Part shown: positions 45,703 through 54,370 of the stretch, piece after piece
Layout of the letters: each line of letters begins with the position of its first letter
Position numbering within the stretch: position 1 is the stretch's first letter
Source: Stieleria maiorica
GTDB lineage: Bacteria > Planctomycetota > Planctomycetia > Pirellulales > Pirellulaceae
DNA length: 64,000 nucleotides
Direction: 5' to 3'
NCBI RefSeq assembly: GCF_008035925.1
Contig: NZ_CP036264.1
Location: 3,220,443-3,284,442, forward strand
The notes under the pieces: model-generated
Told to the model about the DNA's origin: nothing
The model's input: the letters and a program-made list of their open reading frames with translations, nothing else
Database searches by the model: none
Position numbers and translations under genes: made by a program

Positions 45703-47550
45703 ATGGCTCAAAAACGATCCAAGACGCGGCGTCGGCTGCGAACCGAATCGCTTGAATCACGTCAGTTGCTGGCGGCCAATCTCTTTCACAACGAACTGAT
45801 GCCCGAGGATGTCAACCAAGACGGGCAGGTTTCGGCGCTTGATGCGTTGGCCGTGATCAACGAAATGAGCCGTCAGACGCAGGGTTCTGGGACCGTCGAC
45901 GGCCGATCGAACCAGCAATCAGACCAGCGCGGTCCCGGACGCATGACGGATGTCAACAACGACGGTCGCGACTCGGCGCTCGACGCGTTGATGGTCATCA
46001 ATCGCCTCGGCCGCGACAACGCAAATTTCGGCAATCGCGATCCCGACTCGGACACTCCGACCGACTCACCAACGGACGAGACCGATCAACCGAACGACGA
46101 CGAAGATGACGACACCCTTTCCGACGAAAGCTCCGACGTGGTGCTTGCGTGGAACGATCTATTCGGTGAGATTTTGGCGGATGCCGAGGCGACGCTGCAA
46201 AACCCCGGCTACGCGTCCCGCTCCATGGCGATGCTGAATCTTGCCATCTACGATGCGGTCGGCATCGCGACCGACGGATCCGACGCCGACACGTTTTATG
46301 ACTATTCGATCGACCCCAGCGGCGATGCCAACCTGTCGGCAGAAATCGCCGCAGCACAAGCAGCCTACACCGTGCTAAGCAGTTTGTATCCCGCCCAACA
46401 AGAAACGCTTGATGCGTTCTTGGAGTCCAGCCTTGCGGGATCCGTGTCCGACCGAAGCACCGACGCAAGTCGGACGCTTGGCAGCGAGATCGGGAGCACG
46501 ATTCTGGCCATTCGCGCCAATGATGGTTCCGACGTGATCGGCCAGTATCAGTACACCGATGAAGCAGGGTACTTCCAACCCGATCCGCTCAGTCCCGATG
46601 TCCCCGCTTGGGGGCCGGCGTGGGGCGAGGTCGACACCTTTGCGATCGGTTCGACCGAAGCGTTCCTGCCCGCTTCGCCACCCGACCTGACCAGCGAGGA
46701 GTACGCGGACGCCTACGATGAAGTCCTGGAGTTGGGTTCGGTCGATAGCGAGGTTCGCACGGACGATCAAACCGAGGCGGGTCTGTTCTGGGCCTATGAC
46801 CGCGTCGGGCTTGGCACGCCGCTGGCACTGTTCAACGACGTCTTGCTCCAGATCGCCGAACAACAGGGCAATTCGATGGAAGAGAATGCGGCGCTGTTCG
46901 CCCAGGCGTCGGTCGCGATGGCCGATGCGGGGATCGTTGCCTGGGACACGAAGTTCGGCGAAGAATTTTGGCGGCCGGTCACGGCGATCCGCGCCGGCGA
47001 TAGCGACGGAAACGAACTCACTGAAGGCGATGTCGACTGGACCCCATTGGGCGCTCCCAATGGCGAAGACCTGACCGGATTCACTCCACAGTTTCCAACC
47101 TACATCTCCGGCCACGCGACCTTCGGAGGCGCGTTGTTCGCAACGCTGCAGGAATTCTATGGCACCGACGACATTGCCTTTGAATTGACGTCGGTTGAAT
47201 TGGAATACTTGATCGAGAACCCTGAGTTGCAGGCCGCATATGGTATTGAACTGGACGACGCGACGCGTTCGTTCAGTTCCTTTAGCGAAGCGATGGCCGA
47301 GAACGGCCGCAGTCGAGTCTACCTGGGCATCCACTTCAACTTCGACGACACCGTGGGGCAAGACGTGGGCAGCGCGATCGCCGCCGGCGTGGCGGATGAG
47401 TTCTCCGTCGCGGTGAGCGATGACGCGGCCCGAAACAACGACCCACAGAAAAACGGAAACGGCGGACGCCAACAGGACGGCAATCGCGACAAGAGCAACC
47501 GCATCGCGTCGGTCGATGCTGCACTGACCGACGATGGCCTGTTGTTCTAA
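45703..47550 (+). CDS. Vanadium-dependent haloperoxidase (PAP2 superfamily) with dockerin-like repeats
   Basis: The 615-residue product starts MAQKRSKTRRRLRTESLESR then QLLAA, the N-terminal targeting-like motif common on planctomycete exported proteins. Two dockerin type I-like calcium loops follow (DVNQDGQVSALDALAVINEM at 36-55 and DVNNDGRDSALDALMVINRL at about 83-102). An acidic Thr/Asp linker leads into the PAP2/vanadium domain: FWRPVTAIR, FPTYISGHATFGG (His471, catalytic type) and SRVYLGIHFNFD (Arg about 539, His544, vanadate ligand). Likely reaction: halide oxidation with hydrogen peroxide outside the cytoplasm. The dockerin-like repeats suggest attachment to other surface proteins. It is preceded by a family D hairpin. 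Confidence 0.9.
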   Translation: MAQKRSKTRRRLRTESLESRQLLAANLFHNELMPEDVNQDGQVSALDALAVINEMSRQTQGSGTVDGRSNQQSDQRGPGRMTDVNNDGRDSALDALMVINRLGRDNANFGNRDPDSDTPTDSPTDETDQPNDDEDDDTLSDESSDVVLAWNDLFGEILADAEATLQNPGYASRSMAMLNLAIYDAVGIATDGSDADTFYDYSIDPSGDANLSAEIAAAQAAYTVLSSLYPAQQETLDAFLESSLAGSVSDRSTDASRTLGSEIGSTILAIRANDGSDVIGQYQYTDEAGYFQPDPLSPDVPAWGPAWGEVDTFAIGSTEAFLPASPPDLTSEEYADAYDEVLELGSVDSEVRTDDQTEAGLFWAYDRVGLGTPLALFNDVLLQIAEQQGNSMEENAALFAQASVAMADAGIVAWDTKFGEEFWRPVTAIRAGDSDGNELTEGDVDWTPLGAPNGEDLTGFTPQFPTYISGHATFGGALFATLQEFYGTDDIAFELTSVELEYLIENPELQAAYGIELDDATRSFSSFSEAMAENGRSRVYLGIHFNFDDTVGQDVGSAIAAGVADEFSVAVSDDAARNNDPQKNGNGGRQQDGNRDKSNRIASVDAALTDDGLLF

Positions 47551-47573
47551 GGATGTCGTCCGCCGCTCGTCCT

Positions 47574-47638
47574 ATGTAGCTGCCTGCGCCAGAAGCTGGA
47601 TCCCAAGTGTGCTCCACGCCCTGGCGAGCGTCGCCAGG
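47574..47638. repeat. Dispersed repeat family C, copy 1
   Basis: ATGTAGCTGCCTGCGCCAGA AGCTGG on one side and CCACGCCCTGGCGAGCG on the other match, with substitutions, the palindromic copy at 54738-54801. It lies between the convergent haloperoxidase and EF-hand genes, where it could form a bidirectional terminator-like hairpin. Confidence 0.65.
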
Positions 47639-47655
47639 TCAATTCCTATTGCTCC

Positions 47656-48258
47656 CTACAGCGGACGTTCGGGCCGGCCGCCAAACCGCTCGCCCGGTTG
47701 GCCTTCACCGGGCCTTGGTCCGAATGCCTGTCCATGCGCCGGCCCGGCTTGTTGAAGCTGAGTTTCTTGTTCGTCGGTCAAGATCGCTGCGAGCCGCTTG
47801 TCAACGTCGGCTTGCAGTGCGGCCAGTTGGCGTGATTGACGGTCGGTCAGGTTCAGCGAGGCTGCGATCGGTTCAGGTAACACCTGCCCCGGTTGAGGCG
47901 GCGGTCCGGGATGTCCGCCTGGTTCGCCTTCACCTCCGGCACGAGGCGGTGGACCGCCCGCGCCGAGCAACTGCTGCGGCTGGTTGAACCCTGGCTGCAT
48001 GCCTTGCGGTGGCGGACCACCACGTCCGCGTCGATCTCCACGAGCCATGGTCTGCATCGCCGTCGTCAACTCTGCCTGGGTCACGCTGCCGTCCCCGTTC
48101 GTGTCGGCTTGTTGAAACAGCTGGAAGATCATTTCGGTGGGCGGACCGCCCCGCATCCCGCCTTGTTGTCCACCACGACCGGGCGGCTGGGCGAACAGAA
48201 GACCGGGAACCAAAACGATTCCGGAAAACACGGCACCTTGGACGCTACGACGGACCAT
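47656..48258 (-). CDS. Secreted EF-hand, proline/glycine-rich protein
   Basis: The start at 48258 has GGAG at eight bases; the longer upstream frame is not protein-like. The 200 residues begin with a signal peptide (MVRRSVQGAVFSGIVLVPGL) and are rich in Gly, Pro and Gln. One calcium-binding EF-hand is visible (FQQADTNGDGSVTQAELTTA). The C-terminal third (LNLTDRQSRQLAALQADVDK RLAAIL TDEQ) is helical and resembles the LTxxQ-like periplasmic segments of CpxP/Spy-type proteins. Function unknown; a calcium- or metal-binding periplasmic role is plausible. It is convergent with the haloperoxidase gene. Confidence 0.82.
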   Translation of the reverse strand: MVRRSVQGAVFSGIVLVPGLLFAQPPGRGGQQGGMRGGPPTEMIFQLFQQADTNGDGSVTQAELTTAMQTMARGDRRGRGGPPPQGMQPGFNQPQQLLGAGGPPPRAGGEGEPGGHPGPPPQPGQVLPEPIAASLNLTDRQSRQLAALQADVDKRLAAILTDEQETQLQQAGPAHGQAFGPRPGEGQPGERFGGRPERPL

Positions 48259-48782
48259 ATCTACTTCTCCACTAAACTGGTGCTTTGCGATTGATTTCGA
48301 GCATTGATGTCGGCAAGCTGATTGCCCGACGGGTGACAATGCGTCGTCTCCGCGCGACAGGGGCCACGCTTTTTCGGATTTCTCTGTCGCAAAACCCTGA
48401 CCCCATGTCGCATTCCGTTCTCGCGACGACAGCTTGATCGACGACGATAAAGCGGATGAACTTGGGGACTTCAGCGACCGCGACCGGGGCACGTCAGATT
48501 CCTCGTTGTCCCGCACGCTTCGTCACCATCACCGGTGGTTGGACACGCACGTCAAATCTAAGCGACGGCGTTCAGCGGCGCGGCGTCGCCTGACGCACTG
48601 CTGACATGTCTGTCCATCGAACGGCCCCATCGCCCTCTCCCAAACGTCTCGGCGAATCAGGATAGAATGGAGCCCCCTTTGTATCGTTCGGATTCATGTT
48701 CATCGGCGCATGGAACGAGAACTTGTCTGAACCATGATCGCTATCGCTGCGATCCAATTTCCCCACGACGTATCGACATCCA
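48259..48782. other. Divergent intergenic region, no gene seen
   Basis: This 524-base interval lies between the EF-hand gene (minus) and the first sulfatase (plus). It should carry both promoters. The frames are short and unconvincing, and no copy of the dispersed repeats was noticed. TAGAAT near 48664 could be a -10 element of the sulfatase promoter, but no clear -35 is visible. Confidence 0.5.
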
Positions 48783-50399
48783 ATGAAAGTCAACTCCCTT
48801 GCGTTCCTGGTCTGTTTCTTCTTGCCACTGATGACCGTTTCCATCAGTCACGCAGCTGACACTCCCCCTAACGTCGTGCTGGTTTTTGCCGACGACCTGG
48901 GCTACGGTGACCTGGGGTGCTACGGGGCAACCAAGGTGCAGACGCCGAACATCGACCGCTTGGCCAAAGAAGGGCGAATGTTCTCCGACGCTCATTCCGC
49001 GTCCGCGGTTTGCACGCCTTCGCGCTACGCCTTGTTGACCGGCGAGTATCCGCTCCGCGCCAACGGTGGTAAAGGCGTGTGGGGACCGGCGCCGGTGACC
49101 AGCGGATTGATCGTTGACACCGATAAATTGACCACGGCGGACGTTTTCAAAAACAACGGCTATAAAACGGCGGCACTGGGCAAGTGGCATTTGGGGTTCG
49201 GTGAGGGGACCAACAACTGGCAGGAACCGCTGCGTCCCGGCCCCTTGGATCTCGGGTTCGATTACTACTTCGGACTACCCGTGGTCAACAGCGCCCCGCC
49301 GTATGTCTACGTCGAAAATGATCGCATCGTCGGCGGTGACCCGGCCGACCCGCTGGTCTATCTCGGCCGGGGCCAACACAAGGACGCAACGCCGATCACC
49401 AAGATTCCCCCCGAAGCCTCGCAACGCACGCCTAACATGTTCAAAGGGGCGGTCGAGGCTCACAAACACTACAACGACTACACGGTCGGAACGGTCTTGG
49501 CGGGCAAGGCGGTCGACTGGATCACCGCCAACAAGCAGAATCCGTTCTTTCTGTACCTGGCCACGACCCACATTCACCACCCCTTTACCCCCGGAGAAAA
49601 CTTTCAGGGTTCAAGCCAAGCGGAGCTCTACGGCGACTTCATCCAGGAATTGGACTGGATGGTCGGGCAAGTCACCAAGTCGCTCGAGGAGCATGGTTTG
49701 AGTGACAACACGCTGGTCATCTTCACCAGCGACAACGGCGCGATGTTGAATCTGGGTGGCCGCAACGCGGTCAGGGCGGGACATCGGATCAACGGCGATC
49801 TGCTGGGATTCAAGTTCGGTGCCTGGGAAGGCGGTCATCGCGTTCCGTTCATCGCCCGCTGGCCCGGCAAGATTGCACCGGGCAGCAAGTCGGACCAGTT
49901 GATCTGCAACGTCGACCTGCTTGCCACGTTTGCGGCGTTGGTCGGCAAGGACCCCGAATCGGTGGAGAACAAAGACAGCATCAACATGCTGCCTGCCTTG
50001 CTGGGAGATCCGTCCGAGCCGCTTCGCGAAGAGTTGCTCCTTGCGCCGCACAAGCCATCGCACTTGGCCATCCGCAAAGGAAAGTGGTTGTACATCGGGG
50101 CGCGGGGCAGCGGCGGATTTAGCGGCAGCAAGGAACACCAACACGCCTGGGGCGGACCGCCGGCGACGGCGTTTGTCGGCAGCGTAAACAGCGACATCGA
50201 AAACGGCAGGTACAAGCCGGACGCGCCGCGCGCCCAACTCTACGATTTGCAGAACGATGTCCGCCAAACCCAAAACGTTTACAACCGATTCCCCGAGGTC
50301 GTGAAGGAAATGGAGGCATTGTTGGAAAGCTATCGCCCCCAAAAGGCGGCAGCAAAGAACCCAAAACGAAATCGTCAACCGAAGGTGACCAAGCAATGA
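48783..50399 (+). CDS. Secreted sulfatase 1 (formylglycine-type)
   Basis: The 538-residue product begins with a signal peptide (MKVNSLAFLVCFFLPLMTVS). The metal block PNVVLVFADDLGYGDLGCYG (two Asp) is followed by the maturation motif CTPSRYALLTGEY (Cys77 becomes formylglycine) and the second metal site VIFTSDNGAMLN. GKWHLGF and GGHRVPFIARWPGK are also family blocks. This is an S1-family arylsulfatase-type enzyme; the exact sulfated sugar cannot be told. It heads a run of three sulfatase genes with start-stop overlaps (ATGA at 50396), so translation is coupled. The context suggests desulfation of an algal polysaccharide. Confidence 0.94.
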   Translation: MKVNSLAFLVCFFLPLMTVSISHAADTPPNVVLVFADDLGYGDLGCYGATKVQTPNIDRLAKEGRMFSDAHSASAVCTPSRYALLTGEYPLRANGGKGVWGPAPVTSGLIVDTDKLTTADVFKNNGYKTAALGKWHLGFGEGTNNWQEPLRPGPLDLGFDYYFGLPVVNSAPPYVYVENDRIVGGDPADPLVYLGRGQHKDATPITKIPPEASQRTPNMFKGAVEAHKHYNDYTVGTVLAGKAVDWITANKQNPFFLYLATTHIHHPFTPGENFQGSSQAELYGDFIQELDWMVGQVTKSLEEHGLSDNTLVIFTSDNGAMLNLGGRNAVRAGHRINGDLLGFKFGAWEGGHRVPFIARWPGKIAPGSKSDQLICNVDLLATFAALVGKDPESVENKDSINMLPALLGDPSEPLREELLLAPHKPSHLAIRKGKWLYIGARGSGGFSGSKEHQHAWGGPPATAFVGSVNSDIENGRYKPDAPRAQLYDLQNDVRQTQNVYNRFPEVVKEMEALLESYRPQKAAAKNPKRNRQPKVTKQ

Positions 50400-52210
50400 G
50401 CGCGGTCGCTCGCTCTGACGTAGCTACGCTCGCCAGAGCGTGGAAAGCGCCTGGAATCCACTTTCTGCCAATGGATGTCGATTGTATGACTGCAACTTTT
50501 GGCACCCCCTCCAAATTCTCTCCCTCTGGGAGAGACGGCGTTTGCGCAGCAAGCAAACGCCAGAGAGGGCCCGCGCCGGAAGCGTCATTTCCGCCCCCGA
50601 ATCACGAAAGTCTTGGCGACTTCCGCTACGTACAGATTCGTCACCTAGACAGTCGACGTCCCACGGCGCGGTCCGTCAAACAGCAAACCGCGGCGTTTCG
50701 CGGGAGTTGTTTCATTGTCCTGCTCGCCGGCGTGTTGATTCACGCGCTGATGCCATCACTCGGTTTCGGCCAGACGCCGCGGCGACCCAACGTCATCTTC
50801 TTTTTGACCGATGACCTGGGATACTCCGACATCAGCTGCTACGGCGCGACGAAGGTGCAGACGCCGAACATCGACCGCTTGGCGTCCGAAGGGATCAAGT
50901 TCACGGACTTCCATACCGGCGCTTCGATCTGTTCCCCGTCGCGGGCGGCTTTTCTGACCGGTGCCTATCCCCAGCGATGTGGCCTCTATATGGGAATCAA
51001 TCCGATCCGTGACGAACATTGGTTTCTGGGGCTGAATCCCGATGAAGTCACATTGGCGGAGCAGTTTAAAAAGCAAGATTACGAAACCTTTTTGATCGGC
51101 AAATGGCACCTCGGCAAGGAACCCGAATTCCATCCCTTCCGGCACGGGTTTGATCACTACTACGGCATGCCCAACAACGCGGGGCACTCGTCAACGTTTT
51201 ACGACGGCAAGCAGGAGATCTATTCGCAAACTCCCTTGGCCCAGCTGACCAAGCTGTACACGGATCGAGCGGTGAAGATCATCACCGAGCACGGCGACCA
51301 ACCGTTCTTTTTGTATTTCTCGCACAACTATCCCCACACGCCTTACAAAGCCGGCAAGGACTTCGTCGGATCGTCCCAGGACGGCGTCCGCGGCGACGTG
51401 ATTGAGGAACTTGATTGGGGAATTGGCGAAATGATGAACGCGCTACACAAGGCGGGGATCGCGGAGAATACGATCGTGATCTTCACATCGGACAACGGTC
51501 CGGTGAAACCGCAATACGCGGCCCCCTATCGCGGAACCAAGTATGTGACCTTCGAAGGCGGCCATCGCGTCCCGTTCATTTTTCATTGGCCGGCGGTGAT
51601 CAAGCATGGCGTCCAATCCGACACGCCGGTCGTCGCCATGGATCTGTTCCCGTCGTTGTCGGAGATCATTGGCCAGACGCTACCGGACGATCGCGTGTAC
51701 GACGGCGTCAGCCTGATGCCGCTCTTGATCGGCGGAAAGCTGACTCGGGCCGATGACCAGCCGTTCTACTATTACAACTGCGAGAACCTGCAAGCGATTC
51801 GTCACGGCGACTGGAAGTTGCATCTTCCGCGTTCCAGCGAGCAGCTCCCGTTTTGGGACAAGAACAAGGCCTTCACACGGATCCAGTCACCCGTCCTGTA
51901 CAACCTGCGTTTGGACGTTGCCGAGTCGCAAGACGTCTCCGCGGCCAACCCCGATATCGTCCGGCAGATGGTACGCATGGCCGAACAGACTCGCCAGGAA
52001 CTGGGGGAGTTTATGCAACGGGGCGATGGCCAACGCCCGACCGGATCGGCGATTAAGGATGCGCCGGTCATCAGCCATGGAAAAGACTGGCCGACGGTCG
52101 ATGCCGCCACACGCAAGGCGATCCACGCCGAGCGTCTGAAGCGACATCCGGAGTTGAAAGCGGAAACAGGGAAACAAAAGCCGCGCACGCAGAGACAAAG
52201 AACGAAATGA
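50396..52210 (+). CDS. Secreted sulfatase 2 with repeat-derived N-terminal extension
   Basis: The frame begins at ATG 50396, overlapping the stop of sulfatase 1, and encodes 604 residues. The sulfatase core is complete: PNVIFFLTDDLGYSDISCYG, CSPSRAAFLTGAYPQR (Cys179), GKWHLGKEPEFHPF and IFTSDNGPVKP. The oddity is the first 100 residues: they translate a family C repeat (50417-50462) and another palindrome (50522-50569), while the signal-peptide-like stretch (SCFIVLLAGVLIHALMPSLG) only comes at about 103-122. No ATG lies between the repeats and that stretch. Either a non-ATG start near 50690 is used, or the protein carries a long N-terminal extension. Confidence 0.88.
   Translation: MSAVARSDVATLARAWKAPGIHFLPMDVDCMTATFGTPSKFSPSGRDGVCAASKRQRGPAPEASFPPPNHESLGDFRYVQIRHLDSRRPTARSVKQQTAAFRGSCFIVLLAGVLIHALMPSLGFGQTPRRPNVIFFLTDDLGYSDISCYGATKVQTPNIDRLASEGIKFTDFHTGASICSPSRAAFLTGAYPQRCGLYMGINPIRDEHWFLGLNPDEVTLAEQFKKQDYETFLIGKWHLGKEPEFHPFRHGFDHYYGMPNNAGHSSTFYDGKQEIYSQTPLAQLTKLYTDRAVKIITEHGDQPFFLYFSHNYPHTPYKAGKDFVGSSQDGVRGDVIEELDWGIGEMMNALHKAGIAENTIVIFTSDNGPVKPQYAAPYRGTKYVTFEGGHRVPFIFHWPAVIKHGVQSDTPVVAMDLFPSLSEIIGQTLPDDRVYDGVSLMPLLIGGKLTRADDQPFYYYNCENLQAIRHGDWKLHLPRSSEQLPFWDKNKAFTRIQSPVLYNLRLDVAESQDVSAANPDIVRQMVRMAEQTRQELGEFMQRGDGQRPTGSAIKDAPVISHGKDWPTVDAATRKAIHAERLKRHPELKAETGKQKPRTQRQRTK
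50417..50462. repeat. Dispersed repeat family C, copy 2
   Basis: GACGTAGCTACGCTCGCCAG AGCGTGG is the inverse of the right arm of the copy at 54738-54801. It lies inside the 5' part of the sulfatase 2 frame and is translated if the upstream ATG is used. Confidence 0.7.
50522..50569. repeat. Palindromic element F in the 5' part of sulfatase 2
   Basis: GGCGTTTGC (50537-50545) pairs perfectly with GCAAACGCC (50553-50561), and the outer CCCTCT (50522-50527) pairs with AGAGGG (50564-50569). This is a strong hairpin inside the open frame before the sulfatase signal-like stretch. Only one copy was seen in the window. Confidence 0.7.
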
Positions 52211-52227
52211 GTCAGAATTGTTCAAGT

Positions 52228-52251
52228 GTTGGTGTACAGGCTTTGGCCGCC
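52228..52251. repeat. Dispersed repeat family A, half element
   Basis: GTTGGTGTACAGGCTTTGGC CGCC matches the left half of the family A copy at 54453-54536. It directly precedes a family B element in front of the deleted sulfatase gene. Confidence 0.65.
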
Positions 52252-52280
52252 ATCCAAATTGGGACGGCCGTTGCTCCGGG

Positions 52281-52350
52281 TACGATGGCCCTTCCGGGCC
52301 GTCGTCCACAGGACTCACCGCGACGACCTAAAATGGACGTCGTACAACGA
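52281..52350. repeat. Dispersed repeat family B, copy 1 (contains a start codon)
   Basis: TACGATGGCCCTTCCGGGCC begins the element and GGACGTCGTACA ends it; copies are at 54572-54642 and 62151-62214. Where the other copies read CTAGAAAGGACG, this one reads CTAAAATGGACG, which creates the ATG (52333) of the following sulfatase remnant. Confidence 0.8.
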
Positions 52351-52902
52351 GGCCTTCTGACATTGGTTTTCAGTGTCAGCTTGTTACTGCTTCTGGCATC
52401 GACCAGAACGGCAGCTGCGGAAAGTCCGGCCCGACCGCCCAACATCATTTTGATTTTCGCCGATGATGTCGGCTACGGTGACTTGGGCTGTTATGGTTCG
52501 ACGTTGAACACACCCCAGATCGATCGCCTGGCTCGCGAGGGGTTCCGCTGGACTGATTGTCTGGTCGCGGCCAACGTTTGCGGTCCGTCGCGAGCCGCAT
52601 TGATGACCGGGCGTTATCCGATGCGCTGCGGGCATCCGATTTCCAGGCACAACACCCCCAAATACGCCGAATACGGAATCGCGGCCGAGGAGCTGACCCT
52701 TGCCGAGCTGCTGAAGTCGGCCGGCTACTACAACAAGATGGTCGGGAAATGGCACCTCGGATTTCATGTCAACGGTTCCCATCCCCTGGACGCCGAGTTG
52801 ATGCAGGAAGCCGAACGGATTCGCGCCCAGATCGGCGATGTCCACGTCATCGGTTCCGACCAGCGCCCCCATCATTTGGCCAATCCGCAAGACAAGACTT
52901 AG
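52333..52902 (+). pseudogene. Internally deleted sulfatase 3
   Basis: From ATG 52333 the frame encodes 189 residues: a signal peptide (MDVVQRGLLTLVFSVSLLLL), PNIILIFADDVGYGDLGCYG, the formylglycine motif VCGPSRAALMTGRYPMR (Cys83) and GKWHLGFHVNGSHPLDAE. It then runs directly into EAERIRAQIGDVHVIGSDQR and stops. The last block is a typical sulfatase C-terminus, so roughly 250 central residues, including the second metal site, have been lost in frame. It cannot be an active sulfatase. The longer frame from 52207 merely translates a family A repeat. The GH116 remnant starts three bases after the stop. Confidence 0.82.
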
Positions 52903-52905
52903 CCC

Positions 52906-53289
52906 ATGCCCGAGCGAACCCTCCAAGAGCGTCAGAATTCGTGCTCGTCCCCGAGCGTTGGTCGTGGACGGTCGATCCAACGCAGGAGTTTTCTGGGCGC
53001 GATCGGCGCCGGTGGCGGTGCAGCCGTGTTGCCCGGCGGGTCCCAGGCCATGGCGGGGCCATTTTCCAAGGCCGATGTTTCCGATCATCTGGTGCCGGCC
53101 GACAAAAAACTGTCCGCCGAGTGGTTGGCTTCGCTGACCAACCGTGGCCAAGCCGAGGTGTTTTCGGGGGAACAACTCGATGACCGTGAGATCACGACAA
53201 AAATCCAACGCGATGCTCGACGCATCATCGTTCACTTTTCCCAAGGCCTGGACATCACGGCCGGCCAAACGCTTCTGCTGGAACTCTAA
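52906..53289 (+). pseudogene. Internally deleted GH116-like gene with Tat signal
   Basis: The 127-residue frame starts with a twin-arginine signal (RSIQRRSFLGAIGAGGGAAV) and then VPADKKLSAEWLASLTNRGQ AEVFSGEQL, the first conserved block of planctomycete GH116 (glucosylceramidase/beta-glucosidase-like) proteins. Without the expected core (about 700 residues with the catalytic Glu and Asp) it continues as IQRDARRIIVHFSQGLDITA GQTLLLEL, which looks like the last strand of such an enzyme. Both ends are thus kept and the middle is deleted. The GH116 assignment is from the N-terminal block and is moderately secure. Confidence 0.65.
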
Positions 53290-53385
53290 TCTTCACGTGG
53301 TGTGATGAAGAACAGTGAAACAATCCGCCGCGTGGCCCGGCCAATCGGAATCCTAAGCAACCAATCCCTAAAAGAGGAAATCATC

Positions 53386-54354
53386 GTGAGAATTTTGGTC
53401 TGGATCGCTAGTGCTGCCGCCGTGATGGCTGGCAACGTCGCGGTGGCTCAATCGCAATTGGGCACCGTCGAAGTCGTCTACTCCGACGCCGAAGGCATCG
53501 GTGCTGAAGAAGGCGTGATGCGCCGTGACCCCAGCGACATCATCAAGGTCGATGACCTTTACTACGTCTGGTATTCCAAAGGCAAGATCTCGCCCGGTTA
53601 CGACGCGACCGTCTGGTATGCCACTTCGCCCGATGGCCACAGCTGGACCGAGAAGGGGATGGCGCTGGGGAAAGGCGAGTCGGGAACCTGGGAAGGCGCC
53701 AGCGTCTTTACGCCAAACATTTTGGTCGCCGAAGGACGCTATTGGTTGTTCTACACCGGAACCTCACGTGAGTTCGGCAGGCCCTTCAATCCGGATTCGA
53801 AAATCGGAATCGCCGTCTCGGATTCGCCCGACGGACCTTGGGAGCGACTCGATAGCAACCCGGCACTGACCAACAGCGACGATCCGGAGGATTTCGATTC
53901 TCACTTGGTCGATGATGCCTGCCTGATCGTCCGCGACGGCAAGTATTGGTTCTACTACAAGGGGCGTCAGCTCGGGAAAGGCCCGGGGCAAACCAAGCTG
54001 GGGCTTGCGATCGCCGACAAACCACAGGGGCCCTACGTCAGATCCGAAGGCAACCCGGTGATCCCGGGCAACCACGAAGTCTTGGTTTGGCCGCAGGGCG
54101 AGGGCGTTGCCGCGTTGATCGGAACAACCGGCCCCAAAGAATGGGTGCGTTCGATCGTTTATGCCGAAGACGGCATCCACTTCACGAAAACCCACAACGT
54201 GAAAAACGTCCCACACGCGGCCGGAGCCTATCGCCCCGAAGCCTTCACCGACTGCGATAAGGGCACCCAAATCCGCTGGGGCGTTCACATCGGCAGCCGC
54301 AAGGGGTTTCTTCCCTTTGTCGAACGTTTCGATTTGAAGCCGGCGGGGGAATAA
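53386..54354 (+). CDS. GH117/GH43-like five-bladed beta-propeller glycosidase
   Basis: A GTG at 53386 behind AAGAGGAAATCATC gives a signal peptide (VRILVWIASAAAVMAGNVAV) and 322 residues; the frame is open 28 codons upstream. The blocks RDPSDIIKVDDLYYVWYSKG, GASVFTPNILVAEGRYWLFY, DSHLVDDACLIVRDGKYWFY and NHEVLVWPQGEGVA match GH117 (alpha-1,3-anhydro-L-galactosidase type) and the related GH43 propellers; the first Asp and HEV histidine are at the expected catalytic positions. GH117 acts on neoagaro-oligosaccharides, which would fit an algal diet. GH43-like without that specificity is the alternative. Confidence 0.8.
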   Translation: MRILVWIASAAAVMAGNVAVAQSQLGTVEVVYSDAEGIGAEEGVMRRDPSDIIKVDDLYYVWYSKGKISPGYDATVWYATSPDGHSWTEKGMALGKGESGTWEGASVFTPNILVAEGRYWLFYTGTSREFGRPFNPDSKIGIAVSDSPDGPWERLDSNPALTNSDDPEDFDSHLVDDACLIVRDGKYWFYYKGRQLGKGPGQTKLGLAIADKPQGPYVRSEGNPVIPGNHEVLVWPQGEGVAALIGTTGPKEWVRSIVYAEDGIHFTKTHNVKNVPHAAGAYRPEAFTDCDKGTQIRWGVHIGSRKGFLPFVERFDLKPAGE

Positions 54355-54370
54355 GCGTGTCGAACACCCA

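Noticed and set aside
46375-47472. 365-codon minus-strand frame
   Set aside because: Antisense to the haloperoxidase, whose catalytic motifs are on the plus strand.
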